A DNA stretch of 64,000 bases from Pseudacidobacterium ailaaui (lineage in GTDB: Bacteria > Acidobacteriota > Terriglobia > Terriglobales > Acidobacteriaceae): contig NZ_JIAL01000001.1 in the NCBI RefSeq assembly GCF_000688455.1, positions 1,953,001-2,017,000 of the forward strand, given 5' to 3'. The translations under genes and the position numbers were made by a program. This document shows positions 54,405-63,462 of this stretch, in pieces. Under the pieces are notes generated by a model that did no database searches, was not told the origin of the DNA, and was given only the letters and a program-made list of their open reading frames with translations. How positions within the stretch are numbered: position 1 is the stretch's first letter; every line of letters starts with the position of its first letter.

Positions 54405-56003
54405 TTGATCTGGCTACTCCGAGACTTCGACCTGCTGTCAGTTCTGTTGCGCGCGGCAACGCTGGCATTGGAATCGCTGACTCTCGGCGGATTTGCGTTT
54501 CTGGTTTTTGTCGGCCGGCCATCCGGAATGGACCGTGAACATCTGCGCAGATTGCGGAGGGCAACGGCCTGGTCTGCTTTTGCTCTGGCCTTTGCTGAAA
54601 TCCTTTCCCTTGCCACCAGCGCGGCCATTCTGACTGGGGGCTCTGGTTTCAGCTTTCGCGATGTTCTGTCAGCAGATTTTTTTCTGCTGGGATTGGTCCT
54701 GACGCTCAGCGCTGTGGCGCTGTTCTTTCTGCTGCGGTTGCAATCGGAAAAGGCCCTGTTTGTCGGTGCTGTGCCCGCATTCTTGGTACTGATGGCCTCT
54801 GTGGGAATGAGTCACGCGGCAGCGCGGCTGGAGCATCGCGGGCCCCTGCTTGTCCTGACGGCCCTGCACCATGTCGGCACTGCGGCGTGGATTGGCGCGA
54901 TGCCATATCTGCTTCTCGCGCTGCGAAGGCAAGGCTGCGATCTGGTGGCTGCGCGTTGTACCCGGCGATTTTCAGCCATGGCAATTGTGAGTGTGGCGTT
55001 GCTTCTGCTGGGGGGTACCGGCATGGCATGGTTGTATGTTGGTTCGTTGCAGGGCCTGTATGGTACCAGCTACGGCGTCATGCTGATGGCAAAGGTTTAT
55101 CTACTGTTGGTCATTCTTGGTCTTGGGGCCGGAAATTTCTTTCTGGCGCGTCAGATGGAACGCAGCCCTGCTCCGCTGCTGGTGCGGTTACGGCGCTTCA
55201 GTGAGGCAGAGATTGGCCTGGGATTCACGGCGATTCTGACCGCGGCCTCGATGACCTCGCAGCCTCCGGCGGTGGACCTTACGCAGGACCGGCTTACCAG
55301 GCACGAGATTGTGGAGCGCATGCGATGGGAGTGGCCGCGTCTGACCAGCCCTCCCCTGAAGGCGCTTGCACCGCCTACGCCGCTGAGTGTCGCAGTGCGG
55401 GAATCTACGTTTACTGGCGGCAGCGAGAGCGATGCGAATGATCGCGCATGGAGCGAGTACAACCATCACTGGGCCGGATTGATTGTGCTCGCGGCGGGAT
55501 TGTTAGCATTCCTGGCGCGATGGCGTCTTCCCGGCGCGCGGCACTGGCCGCTTCTGTTTCTGGGACTGTCGGTTTTTATTCTGCTGCGCGCCGATCCGGA
55601 GAACTGGCCGTTGGGGCCGCGTCCGTTCTGGGCCAGCTTTACCGGGCCGGATGTGCTGGAGCACCGCATCTATGCGGTGCTGATTGCAGCCTTTGCCTTT
55701 TTTGAGTGGGCGGTGGAGACGGGCAGGCTGAAATCGCAATGGGCCACGTATATTTTCCCTTTGCTCTGCGCTGCGGGAGGCGCCCTTTTACTGACGCACC
55801 AGCACGCTCTGGGAAACATCAAGGAAGAGATGCTGGCCGAAATGAGTCATACTCCAATCGCCCTGCTGGGGGCGACGGCTGGGTGGGGGCGCTGGCTGGA
55901 ATTGCGCCTTCCGGACCGGCGTCAATCCCGCATTGCTTCTTTCGTGTGGCCTATCTGTCTGGTATTGGTGGGGCTGGTCTTGCTTGACTATCGCGAATCC
56001 TGA
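54405..56003 (+). CDS. copD: CopD family copper-resistance membrane protein
   Basis: 532-residue polytopic membrane protein from a TTG at 54405; nine or more hydrophobic helices in two groups. VLTALHHVGTAAWIGAMPYLLLAL (about 153-176) matches the CopD domain, whose conserved His is proposed to bind copper. The C-terminal half (about 345-530) has further helices beyond the core domain, including LLTHQHALGNIKEEMLAEMSHTP with several His and Met residues that could also bind copper. Follows copC directly. Confidence 0.85.
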   Translation: MIWLLRDFDLLSVLLRAATLALESLTLGGFAFLVFVGRPSGMDREHLRRLRRATAWSAFALAFAEILSLATSAAILTGGSGFSFRDVLSADFFLLGLVLTLSAVALFFLLRLQSEKALFVGAVPAFLVLMASVGMSHAAARLEHRGPLLVLTALHHVGTAAWIGAMPYLLLALRRQGCDLVAARCTRRFSAMAIVSVALLLLGGTGMAWLYVGSLQGLYGTSYGVMLMAKVYLLLVILGLGAGNFFLARQMERSPAPLLVRLRRFSEAEIGLGFTAILTAASMTSQPPAVDLTQDRLTRHEIVERMRWEWPRLTSPPLKALAPPTPLSVAVRESTFTGGSESDANDRAWSEYNHHWAGLIVLAAGLLAFLARWRLPGARHWPLLFLGLSVFILLRADPENWPLGPRPFWASFTGPDVLEHRIYAVLIAAFAFFEWAVETGRLKSQWATYIFPLLCAAGGALLLTHQHALGNIKEEMLAEMSHTPIALLGATAGWGRWLELRLPDRRQSRIASFVWPICLVLVGLVLLDYRES

Positions 56004-56096
56004 ACGGACAATCTTCTGTTGTGTTTGCGATATCGTAAAGAACAGGGCTTTCACGCACTCCGCAAAAGTACAGCTTTGTCTCTAGAAGGAGATCCT

Positions 56097-58696
56097 ATGC
56101 CGCGATGTTTTCGTCCGTTTTTTGCCACTGCCTGTCTTGTCTTTGGCACACTCTTTATCCAGACCGCGCATGCGCAGCGTCTTCCTCAAACCGTCCGTCC
56201 GGAACACTACAGTCTCACGCTGACTCCTGATCTGAAAAACGCTACATTTACGGGAAAGGAAAAGATCGACGTTGTGATTTCCCAGCCCGTGGATGCAATT
56301 ACGCTGAATGCGGCTGAGATCAAGTTCCAGAGCGTCAAAACAACACTGAACGGAAAGGTGCTGGAGGCCGCAGTTTCCCAAGATGCTGCAAAGGAGCAGG
56401 CGACCTTTGATTTTCACCAGAAGCTGCCCGCGGGCCATCTCACGCTCGACATTGAATACTCCGGCATCCTGAACAACGAGCTGCGCGGTTTTTATCTTTC
56501 CAAAACAGCAAAACGCAATTACGCTGTGACGCAGTTTGAGCCTACGGATGCACGCCGCGCCTTTCCATCCTTCGATGAGCCGGCCTTCAAGGCCAAGTTT
56601 GACGTAGCGCTGGTTGTCGATAAAGGCGATACGGCAATTTCGAACACCAACATCGTTTCCGATACGCCGGGTCCCGGCGAGGAGAAGCACACTCTCAAAT
56701 TTGCGACCACGCCCAAGATGTCCACCTACCTGGTGGCCTTTCTTGTCGGCGACTTTCAGTGCACCTCCGGCGAGAGCGATGGCGTACCGATCCGAGGTTG
56801 CGCCACTCCGGACAAAGTGGAGCTGACGAAATATGCGGTGAAGGCCGCTGAGTTTGTGCTGCACTATTACGACAACTATTTTGGCATCAAGTATCCCATG
56901 CCCAAGCTGGACATGATTGCGCTGCCCGATTTTGAAGCGGGTGCCATGGAAAACTTCGGCGCGATCACCTATCGCGAAACCGACCTGCTGCTGGATGAAA
57001 AAAATGCATCGGTTGGCGCGAAAAAGAATGTGGCAGCCGTGGTTGCGCACGAAATGGCCCACCAGTGGTTTGGCGATATGGTCACCATGCAGTGGTGGAA
57101 CAACCTTTGGCTGAATGAAGGTTTCGCCACGTGGATGGAAAACAAGCCCGTAGCAGCCTGGCACCCGGAGTGGCACATCCCGCAGGACGTGGCCCAGCAG
57201 TTGAACAGCACGCTGAACCTGGATGCGCAGCGTACGACACGCACGATTCGGGCCAAGGCTGATACACCGGATGAGATCAACCAGATGTTTGACGGCATTA
57301 CTTACGGAAAGGCCGGAGCGGTGTTGCTGATGGTCGAGAATTATCTCGGCGAAGAGACCTTTCGTAAAGGCGTGCACAATTATCTGGCAGCACACATGTA
57401 TGGCAATGCTACGGCAGAGGATTTCTGGAACGCGCAGACCGCGACAAGCCATAAACCTGTGGACAAAATCATGGAAAGCTTTGTCGTCCAGCCCGGTGAG
57501 CCGATCCTGACTTTCGGCGCCCCCCAGGGCGGTCAGGTGTCCGTGCAGCAGCAGCGCTTCTTCCTGAATCCCAGCGTGAAAGCAGATCAGGCCCAGTCCT
57601 GGACAGTACCGGTCTGCATGAAAACAGAAAGCGGAGAAGGAAGCTGTGAGGTGATTTCCTCTGCCCAGCAGACGCTCAAGGCCCGCAGGCAAAGTTTTTC
57701 TTCGCCAATGCTGCAGGAAAGGGATACTACCGCAGCACATATCCCTCGGATGTATACGAAAAGATCGTTTCCAACGTAGAAACGGGACTTACGCCGGAGG
57801 AACGCATCACACTGCTGGGCGATGTATGGGCACAGGTGCGCGCCAACAAAATGGCTGTGGGTGACTATCTGAATCTGGCCGCTGCGGTGAAAAACGACAG
57901 CAGCGCTTCCGTAGTGGAAACAGCGTTGAGTGCTGTGGGCACGATTGATGACCAGATCGCCTCTACGGAAGAAGAGCACAAGGCGCTGGCTGCTTGGGTG
58001 CGGAAGGAGTTTAAGCCGGCCTATGAGAAGCTGGGTGCTGCTTCCGACGCAGACGAGCCGGAAAAGAAAGAGCTGCGTGCGGCGTTGTTTGGGGCGCTTG
58101 GCACGATTGGAGAAGATCCTGAAATTATCTCTGAAGCAAAGCAGATTGCTCAGAGGTATCTGACAGATCCTGCTTCCGTTGAGCCGACCCTGGCACAGAC
58201 GGCAACTGGGATTGCCGCTGAACATGGAGACCAGGCGTTCTTCGACCAGTTGCAGAAAATCTACGAGACCTCCTCAAATCCGCAGGTGCAGGAACATGCG
58301 CTGCGTATGCTGGCCATCTTCAAGGACCCTTCTCTTGAGCGGCGGACCCTGGATTACACCGTGTCAGACAAAGTACGGAACCAGGACGCAGCGATTGAGT
58401 TTTTGATTATGCTTCACGGACAGCAAACACGCGATGAGGCCTGGCAGTACATCCAGCAGAACTGGGACAAGGTCAAGGCGCAGCTTACAACTTCCATGGG
58501 GGCCTATCTGGTGGGAGCCACTGGGAGCTTTTGCAGTGCCCAGGCGCGTGACCAAGTAGTGGATTTCTTCTCCACACATAAGGTCCCCGCGTCGGACAGG
58601 TCATTGGCGCGCGCAAAAGACCAGATCAATGACTGCATTGAATTGCGTAGCGAGCAGGGGCCAAAACTGAAAGAGTGGATCGCGGCGCAGAAGTAA
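56097..58696 (+). pseudogene. M1 family aminopeptidase interrupted by a frameshift
   Basis: Starts at ATG 56097 after AGAAGGAGAT and a Sec signal peptide (ending about residue 25). GAMEN (282-286), HEMAH (318-322) and Glu341 form the zinc aminopeptidase site, so the catalytic domain is complete. The frame then ends at 57779, but the matching C-terminal half continues in another frame from about 57685 to 58696 (FFANAAGKGYYRS, then helical ERAP1-like repeats). Adding one base in the CCC near 57681 restores a single protein of about 866 residues. Either a real one-base deletion or a sequencing error. An intrinsic terminator follows at 58745-58775. Confidence 0.85.
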
Positions 58697-58734
58697 GGAT
58701 GAGCAGCGACCACAATACGTATTGCTTCCCAATG

Positions 58735-59991
58735 TTAGAAAGCGGGCCGGAGCGCGTCTCCGGCCTCTTCTTTTTGGGTTGCGGTAAAAACGCGGGAAAT
58801 TCCACGCAGAATCTGCTTTTTGGGGAACTGGCTATCCTCCAGGGCGAAAAAGATCTCGCCTGCGCGTTGTGTTTGTGGACGGTAATACCAACGCTTCAAT
58901 AGACACAGGTGATCGGAAACGGTCTCACTGGACAACTTGGTTTTGTTGTTTTCCGATTCAAGCAGTGCAATGGCATGGTCCAGGCGTTCCTGTAATCCAT
59001 CGTGTGAAGTCAATTGCACAGGGGCCGCAAGCGGCACTGCTTCTACAGCTACCGGCGCCAGATAGAGCGATGTAGATCTTGAGCGCTCATGATGCAGCCG
59101 CATTCCTGTTACAGGGTAGCGCGCTGGACCGGTGAGCACTCCATTTGAGAGCAGAAAGAGTGCAACACTTTCCGGCTCAGCAGAAGGCTGCAGGATCAAT
59201 GCCCGCATGTTTGATAATTGCTGCACCGCAGGGGAGACCAGGGATACAACGGCCTCGACTTTTTGCAGCTTTGCATGAAGCTGAGCGGCCCTTTCAAATT
59301 CCAGCGCGGCCGATGCGCCATCGCGTTCTGCTAAAAGTTTCTCAATCAGGTTTGCCCCCCGCGTCTTGAGAAAGGCATGGATCCTGGCCGCCTCTTCACC
59401 GTACCGTTCGTCTGTACAGCCCTTAAAGCAGGGAGCAAGGCACATCTTCATTTCCGAATAAATGCAGCCAGGAAAGGCGGGGTCGGGGTGCAGGTCTTCA
59501 TGGCAGCGGCGTAGCAGGAAGAGGTTCAGGGTCTCGTCCATAAATTTCTCCGCGGCCGCGCGAGAGGGAAACGGGCCGAAGAGATTGTCTCTTCCCGCTT
59601 TTGTAATTCGATTGGTTACATATAACCGAGGATAAGCGTTTTCCATTGCCATGCGCAGAAAGTATGGCGCCCGCAGGTGCATGCGTTTGCGCACAGTTGC
59701 ACCAAAGACCTGTGCGGAAACGCGATAGAGCAGCAGCAGAGACTCGAAGTCCGACCCCGTGACCGAGTATTCGATACGCGCAATTTTTTCTGTCAGCCGC
59801 AGGCGTTTTGATTGCGTTGGACGCGCATCAAGAAAGCGCGCCAATCGACGGCGCAGGTTAGGCGTGCGGCTTACGTAGGGTTCAGCTCGTTCATCGTCGG
59901 CAAAAAGGGCAAAGACTCCGCCCTGAGACGGGACCTGTGCCAGGGCGGACTTCGGTTCTGCCGGATTGAAAGCTATGGAGTTCGCAAACAT
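58735..59991 (-). CDS. UvrC-like GIY-YIG nuclease homologue, N-terminal half only
   Basis: 418 residues from ATG 59991 (upstream codons look non-coding). A weak GIY-YIG pattern is visible: GGVFALF (24-30), PYVS (38-41), NLRRRL (45-50). Downstream Cys176, Cys184, Cys188 and Cys192 form the cysteine cluster found in UvrC, followed by a UVR-like segment (ALEFERAAQLHAKLQKVEAV). The RNase H-like C-terminal nuclease and HhH domains of full UvrC are missing, as in Cho. It could make the 3' incision in repair, but YIG is replaced by YVS, so activity is uncertain. Its 3' end overlaps a terminator serving the opposite gene. Confidence 0.75.
   Translation of the reverse strand: MFANSIAFNPAEPKSALAQVPSQGGVFALFADDERAEPYVSRTPNLRRRLARFLDARPTQSKRLRLTEKIARIEYSVTGSDFESLLLLYRVSAQVFGATVRKRMHLRAPYFLRMAMENAYPRLYVTNRITKAGRDNLFGPFPSRAAAEKFMDETLNLFLLRRCHEDLHPDPAFPGCIYSEMKMCLAPCFKGCTDERYGEEAARIHAFLKTRGANLIEKLLAERDGASAALEFERAAQLHAKLQKVEAVVSLVSPAVQQLSNMRALILQPSAEPESVALFLLSNGVLTGPARYPVTGMRLHHERSRSTSLYLAPVAVEAVPLAAPVQLTSHDGLQERLDHAIALLESENNKTKLSSETVSDHLCLLKRWYYRPQTQRAGEIFFALEDSQFPKKQILRGISRVFTATQKEEAGDALRPAF
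58745..58775 (+). terminator. Intrinsic terminator after the M1 aminopeptidase gene
   Basis: GGCCGGAG (58745-58752) and CTCCGGCC (58758-58765) form a perfect 8-base stem with a 5-base loop, followed on the plus strand by TCTTCTTTTT. It lies about 50 bases after the peptidase stop and within the last codons of the convergent UvrC-like gene. Confidence 0.75.
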
Positions 59992-60142
59992 CGGGTCTGG
60001 TTTGATTATTCTCTGGTTGCAATGGCGCCGTCTACAAAGCCTCGTGCAACCAGAGGCGAGGCTGCCCGAGGGTTGGCGGGTTTGGTTCCTCTTCATCATT
60101 TCCACAAACTGCCTGGCTTCTGTTTCCTGCTACCATCGCGGC

Positions 60143-60259
60143 ATGAAGAAGCTGATCCTTTTGTCTTTGGTTTTGTTGGTTTCATCCTCGGCCTTTGCGA
60201 AAACCCATCACCGGCACCATCGCCATCGGGCGCATCATTCTTATCATCAGGCACAATAG
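60143..60259 (+). CDS. Tiny secreted histidine-rich peptide
   Basis: 38 codons: a textbook Sec signal (MKKLILLSLVLLVSSSAFA) followed by a mature part of only 19 residues, of which eight are His and three Arg (KTHHRHHRHRAHHSYHQAQ). Metal binding, perhaps nickel, copper or zinc buffering in the periplasm, is the obvious possibility. The longer frame upstream to 59966 lacks protein character. No strong ribosome site precedes the ATG, which is the main weakness. Lies between the UvrC-like and the DinB-like genes. Confidence 0.55.
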   Translation: MKKLILLSLVLLVSSSAFAKTHHRHHRHRAHHSYHQAQ

Positions 60260-60292
60260 TCCGTAGCACGTCTTCTGTGGTACTGTTCGGCT

Positions 60293-60820
60293 ATGAGTGA
60301 AGACATCCGCTACCCCATAGGGGGATTTTCCGGCCCCGTGCAGCAGACACCGGAGCAACGTCGTGCTTCCATTGCGGTGCTGGCAGCATTGCCGGAGAAC
60401 CTGCGCTCTGCCGTGAGTGGTCTGACTGATGCGCAACTGGATACGCCATATCGCGAAGGGGGCTGGACCGTTCGGCAGCTCGTCCATCATGTGGCGGACA
60501 GTCACGTGAACGCCTATGTGCGTATCCGGTTGGCCCTCACAGAGGATTGGCCCGCCATAAAAGTCTATGACCAAAAGCTTTGGGCGAACCTGCCTGATGC
60601 CAGGTCGCTTCCGGTCGAGGTCTCTCTGGACCTTCTGGACGCGCTGCACAGGCGCTGGACAACATTGCTGGAATCTTTGACGGACCCGCAATGGGAGCGC
60701 GGGTATGTCCATCCCGAGAATGGCCGCCAAAGGATTGCTGAGGTGGTTCAAATGTACGACTGGCACTCGCGCCACCACGTCGCGCACATTACTGAATTAC
60801 GCAAACGTAACGGCTGGTAA
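60293..60820 (+). CDS. DinB/YfiT-like putative metal-dependent hydrolase or transferase
   Basis: 175 residues forming a four-helix DinB bundle. RYPIGGF (6-12), YREGGWTVRQLVHHVADSH (53-71) and MYDWHSRHHVAHI (154-166) match the YfiT/BstA group. His66 with His158 and His162 is the likely metal triad. Characterised relatives (BstA) transfer bacillithiol to xenobiotics; no bacillithiol pathway gene is seen here, so the thiol cofactor, if any, is open. Its 33-base gap from the His-rich peptide gene suggests possible co-transcription. Confidence 0.88.
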   Translation: MSEDIRYPIGGFSGPVQQTPEQRRASIAVLAALPENLRSAVSGLTDAQLDTPYREGGWTVRQLVHHVADSHVNAYVRIRLALTEDWPAIKVYDQKLWANLPDARSLPVEVSLDLLDALHRRWTTLLESLTDPQWERGYVHPENGRQRIAEVVQMYDWHSRHHVAHITELRKRNGW

Positions 60821-60867
60821 TAGAAAAGTGCTTGCCCGGGCCAGGGTGGGGAAGCATAGTGTTGCTC

Positions 60868-62439
60868 ATGCCGACTGCCACAAACCAGATTTCACCGGCG
60901 GAGCTCGCCTGCGCAATGGAAGCCTTTCTGGCCGCACATCCATCATCCTCAGTCCTGGAAGAGGGTCGCGTCCTGTTTGACATGCAAACAGCGCGCTACT
61001 CGGTTTCTGCAGTCCACGGGCGCTGTGTCATCCAGTTCTGGTCAGAAGAACGCAACATCGTCCGCACGGTGACAGGAATCAGCACACGTAAGGAGATGCT
61101 GCGTCTGGAGACCCGGCGTTTCGGCCAGACCCGGTCCCAGATGCTGGAACTGGTTTCCACCTCCGATCGGCGCACGCCAACGGTTCGCGAGACCACGCGC
61201 AAACGCTATGTGCGCCTGTTGGAGCGGGTGCTGGTCCGGTCCTTTCCTGACGCCAAGATCGGTGAGATGCGCACTGCGATGGACCTGGAGCACAGCTTTG
61301 GCCCAGCCTATGCCCGTGCAACCCTTCTTCTGGGGCAGAAGGCGTGGGCCATCATAGCGGTGAACGGTGAGGAGCCGGAGTCTACCATCGACGGCATCCT
61401 CACGGTGGGTATTTTATGGCTTGACTACTGCCGCAGGCATAGCGGAAGCCGTCGCATCTTTCAGGGATTGAAGGTCATTGTTCCTCCGGGCGCGGAACAG
61501 GCCACACGCGCGCGCATGGCCTGGATGAATCCAGCACTGGCAACCTGGGAGTTATACACGCTGCAAGAGCATTCAGAGGAGCTTCAGAGCGTCCCTCTGG
61601 AGGAAGGCAATCTTGAAACAAGGCTGGTGCAGGCCTTCGATCCGGCGCGCGTGAAAGAGCGGATGCAGGGCGCCATTGATTCTGTGCTAGCTCTGCTGCC
61701 ATCCTCGATGCGCCAGCGAACGGAAGTATGCGCCATCAGCACTTCTGAGATTAGCTTTCGGCTTCATGGCCTGGAATTTGCCCGGGCCCGCCGCACTCTG
61801 GCGGCTGGTTCCTTTCATCATCAGGATGCCATTTCCTTCGGAGCGGGAAGAAATGAGACACCTCTGACTCCGGAATCAGAGGTCCTGTTTGGTGAGCTTA
61901 TGCAGCGCCTCTGTGAGGGACGCAGTGCAAATGGCAGCGTACTGCATCCACTTTATCGCCTGCAGCCGGAACGTTGGCTGGAGTCTGAATTGAGAAAGAG
62001 CATCGGTGAAGTGGAACCTTCTTTACGGGAAGAGGTTGTCTATTCGCAGGTACCTGCGTTTTCCGCCGGTGACCGGGGCATGATTGATCTGTTGGGGATC
62101 ACCCGGTCTGGCCGCCTGGCCGTGCTTGAGGTCAAGGCCGATGAAGATCTGCACCTGCCCTTGCAGGCTCTCGATTACTGGATACGAGTGCGGAGTGTCC
62201 ATGCCGATGGAGAGCTGCGCAGGCATGGGTATTTCCCGCAGCTTGAGATTGCGGACCGGCCGCCACTGCTGATCCTTGTCGCCCCGGCCTTGCGGATTCA
62301 CCCCGCAAATGAAACGGTTTTGCGTTCTCTGAAACCCGAAGTCGAGTGGACTTTGGCGGCCCTGGATGAACACTGGCGGCAGCGACTGAAGGTCATTTTT
62401 AGGAGGAAGAGCCATCCGCAGCCATTTCCGGATTGCTGA
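60868..62439 (+). CDS. Uncharacterised protein with a C-terminal PD-(D/E)XK nuclease-like domain
   Basis: 523 residues from ATG 60868; a GTG at 60859 with GGGGAAG upstream is an alternative start. The first 370 residues are mixed alpha/beta with no family I recognise; residues about 140-220 (TTLLLGQKAW, FQGLKVIVPPG) look like a compact domain. Residues about 385-441 show the PD-(D/E)XK pattern: Asp407, then Glu421-x-Lys423 (LEVK), and Gln433 before an aromatic helix (LDYW), as in NucS- or HJR-like nucleases. No signal or membrane helix. Whether it cuts DNA, RNA or nothing is unknown. Confidence 0.7.
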   Translation: MPTATNQISPAELACAMEAFLAAHPSSSVLEEGRVLFDMQTARYSVSAVHGRCVIQFWSEERNIVRTVTGISTRKEMLRLETRRFGQTRSQMLELVSTSDRRTPTVRETTRKRYVRLLERVLVRSFPDAKIGEMRTAMDLEHSFGPAYARATLLLGQKAWAIIAVNGEEPESTIDGILTVGILWLDYCRRHSGSRRIFQGLKVIVPPGAEQATRARMAWMNPALATWELYTLQEHSEELQSVPLEEGNLETRLVQAFDPARVKERMQGAIDSVLALLPSSMRQRTEVCAISTSEISFRLHGLEFARARRTLAAGSFHHQDAISFGAGRNETPLTPESEVLFGELMQRLCEGRSANGSVLHPLYRLQPERWLESELRKSIGEVEPSLREEVVYSQVPAFSAGDRGMIDLLGITRSGRLAVLEVKADEDLHLPLQALDYWIRVRSVHADGELRRHGYFPQLEIADRPPLLILVAPALRIHPANETVLRSLKPEVEWTLAALDEHWRQRLKVIFRRKSHPQPFPDC

Positions 62440-62590
62440 AAACGGATGAAATTGGACAGAATTTCGATGTATACTCTTGCCAACAGCGGCAAACCGTTGT
62501 GAGAGGTGCGTCTTCAGCAGTCGGCGTGTAGCACATCGGCTATCCGGGACTTCGGCGTGGAGAGCAATTGTACGCGTCCTGCGAAGTCCG

Positions 62591-63415
62591 ATGGACGACC
62601 TGTGCTGCGCCTTGTTTCCCGCCTCCTGCCGCCTCTGTGGTGATCCTCTTACGCAATTTTCCCGCCTGCCTGTTTGTCATTCCTGTTGGAACCAGCTCCC
62701 GCAACAATATGGAAACCTTTGTGCTGTCTGTGGTGAGGCCCTTGGTGCCCAGGGATTTGACTCCTCTGCCAGGGACCTTTTGTGCCGGCTGTGCCGAATG
62801 GAGCAGCCCGCCTTTGTAAAGGCAGTGGCGCATGGTCTGTATCAAGGGCGGTTGCGGGAATTGATCCATCTCTTGAAGTATGAGGGGATGCGTCCGGTGG
62901 CCGAGAGGCTGGGCGCTTTGATTGCCTTGCAGGTAATGCTTTTGGAAAATCTGCCCCAGCAGATGACGGTCGTGCCCGTGCCGCTTTTCGCAGCCAAGCG
63001 CAGACAACGGCGTTTTAATCAGGCCGAGCTGCTGGCCCATTCCGCTGTAAGGGTTTTAAAGCAACAACGTTCTGACGTGCACTGGACCATAGCTGCCGGC
63101 TTGCTGGAAAGGCGGCGAGCCACAGAAAGCCAGGCGGGGCTGACCCCGCACCAGCGTCGTGCCAACGTGCGCGGCGCTTTTTTTGTTGCGCAACCGGAAA
63201 AAGTAAAGGAGAAAGACGTTCTTCTGCTGGACGACATTTACACCACCGGGGCCACGGCACGGGCCTGTGCTCAGACTTTACGCCGTGCTGGGGCACGAAG
63301 TGTCTGGGTGGCCACAGTGGCCCGCGCACAGCGGCAAGAGATGGTGGAAGTCCCCATGCAGCAAGATGTGGCGTTCTGGAGTTCAGGTTTTGTTCCTGCG
63401 GCCCGCAGTGCCTAG
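62591..63415 (+). CDS. ComF family phosphoribosyltransferase-like protein
   Basis: 274 residues from ATG 62591; a TTG at 62477 would add 38. The N-terminal zinc region has four CxxC pairs (Cys13/16, 29/32, 44/47, 65/68). The C-terminal half is a phosphoribosyltransferase fold: VVPVPLFAAKRRQRRFNQAELL, then LLLDDIYTTGATA, the PRPP loop. ComF proteins are needed for DNA uptake in naturally competent bacteria; their enzymatic activity is unproven. No other com genes are in the window. The HNH nuclease gene follows on the same strand. Confidence 0.9.
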   Translation: MDDLCCALFPASCRLCGDPLTQFSRLPVCHSCWNQLPQQYGNLCAVCGEALGAQGFDSSARDLLCRLCRMEQPAFVKAVAHGLYQGRLRELIHLLKYEGMRPVAERLGALIALQVMLLENLPQQMTVVPVPLFAAKRRQRRFNQAELLAHSAVRVLKQQRSDVHWTIAAGLLERRRATESQAGLTPHQRRANVRGAFFVAQPEKVKEKDVLLLDDIYTTGATARACAQTLRRAGARSVWVATVARAQRQEMVEVPMQQDVAFWSSGFVPAARSA

Positions 63416-63462
63416 CACATCGGGCTGTCCTCATTTCATCTCTGGATTGACGGAGGAGAGAA

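Noticed and set aside
57681-57700. Programmed ribosomal frameshift in the M1 gene
   Set aside because: The site is a CCC run without a classical slippery heptamer or obvious downstream structure, and M1 peptidases are not known to use one; deletion or sequencing error is simpler.
56082-57740. 552-codon open frame on the strand opposite the M1 aminopeptidase
   Set aside because: The plus-strand protein has full catalytic motifs and a perfect ribosome site; the antisense translation has no recognisable domain and is a G+C-driven shadow.
62452-62475. TTGGAC and TATACT as a promoter before comF
   Set aside because: The spacer is only 12 bases, too short for sigma-70.
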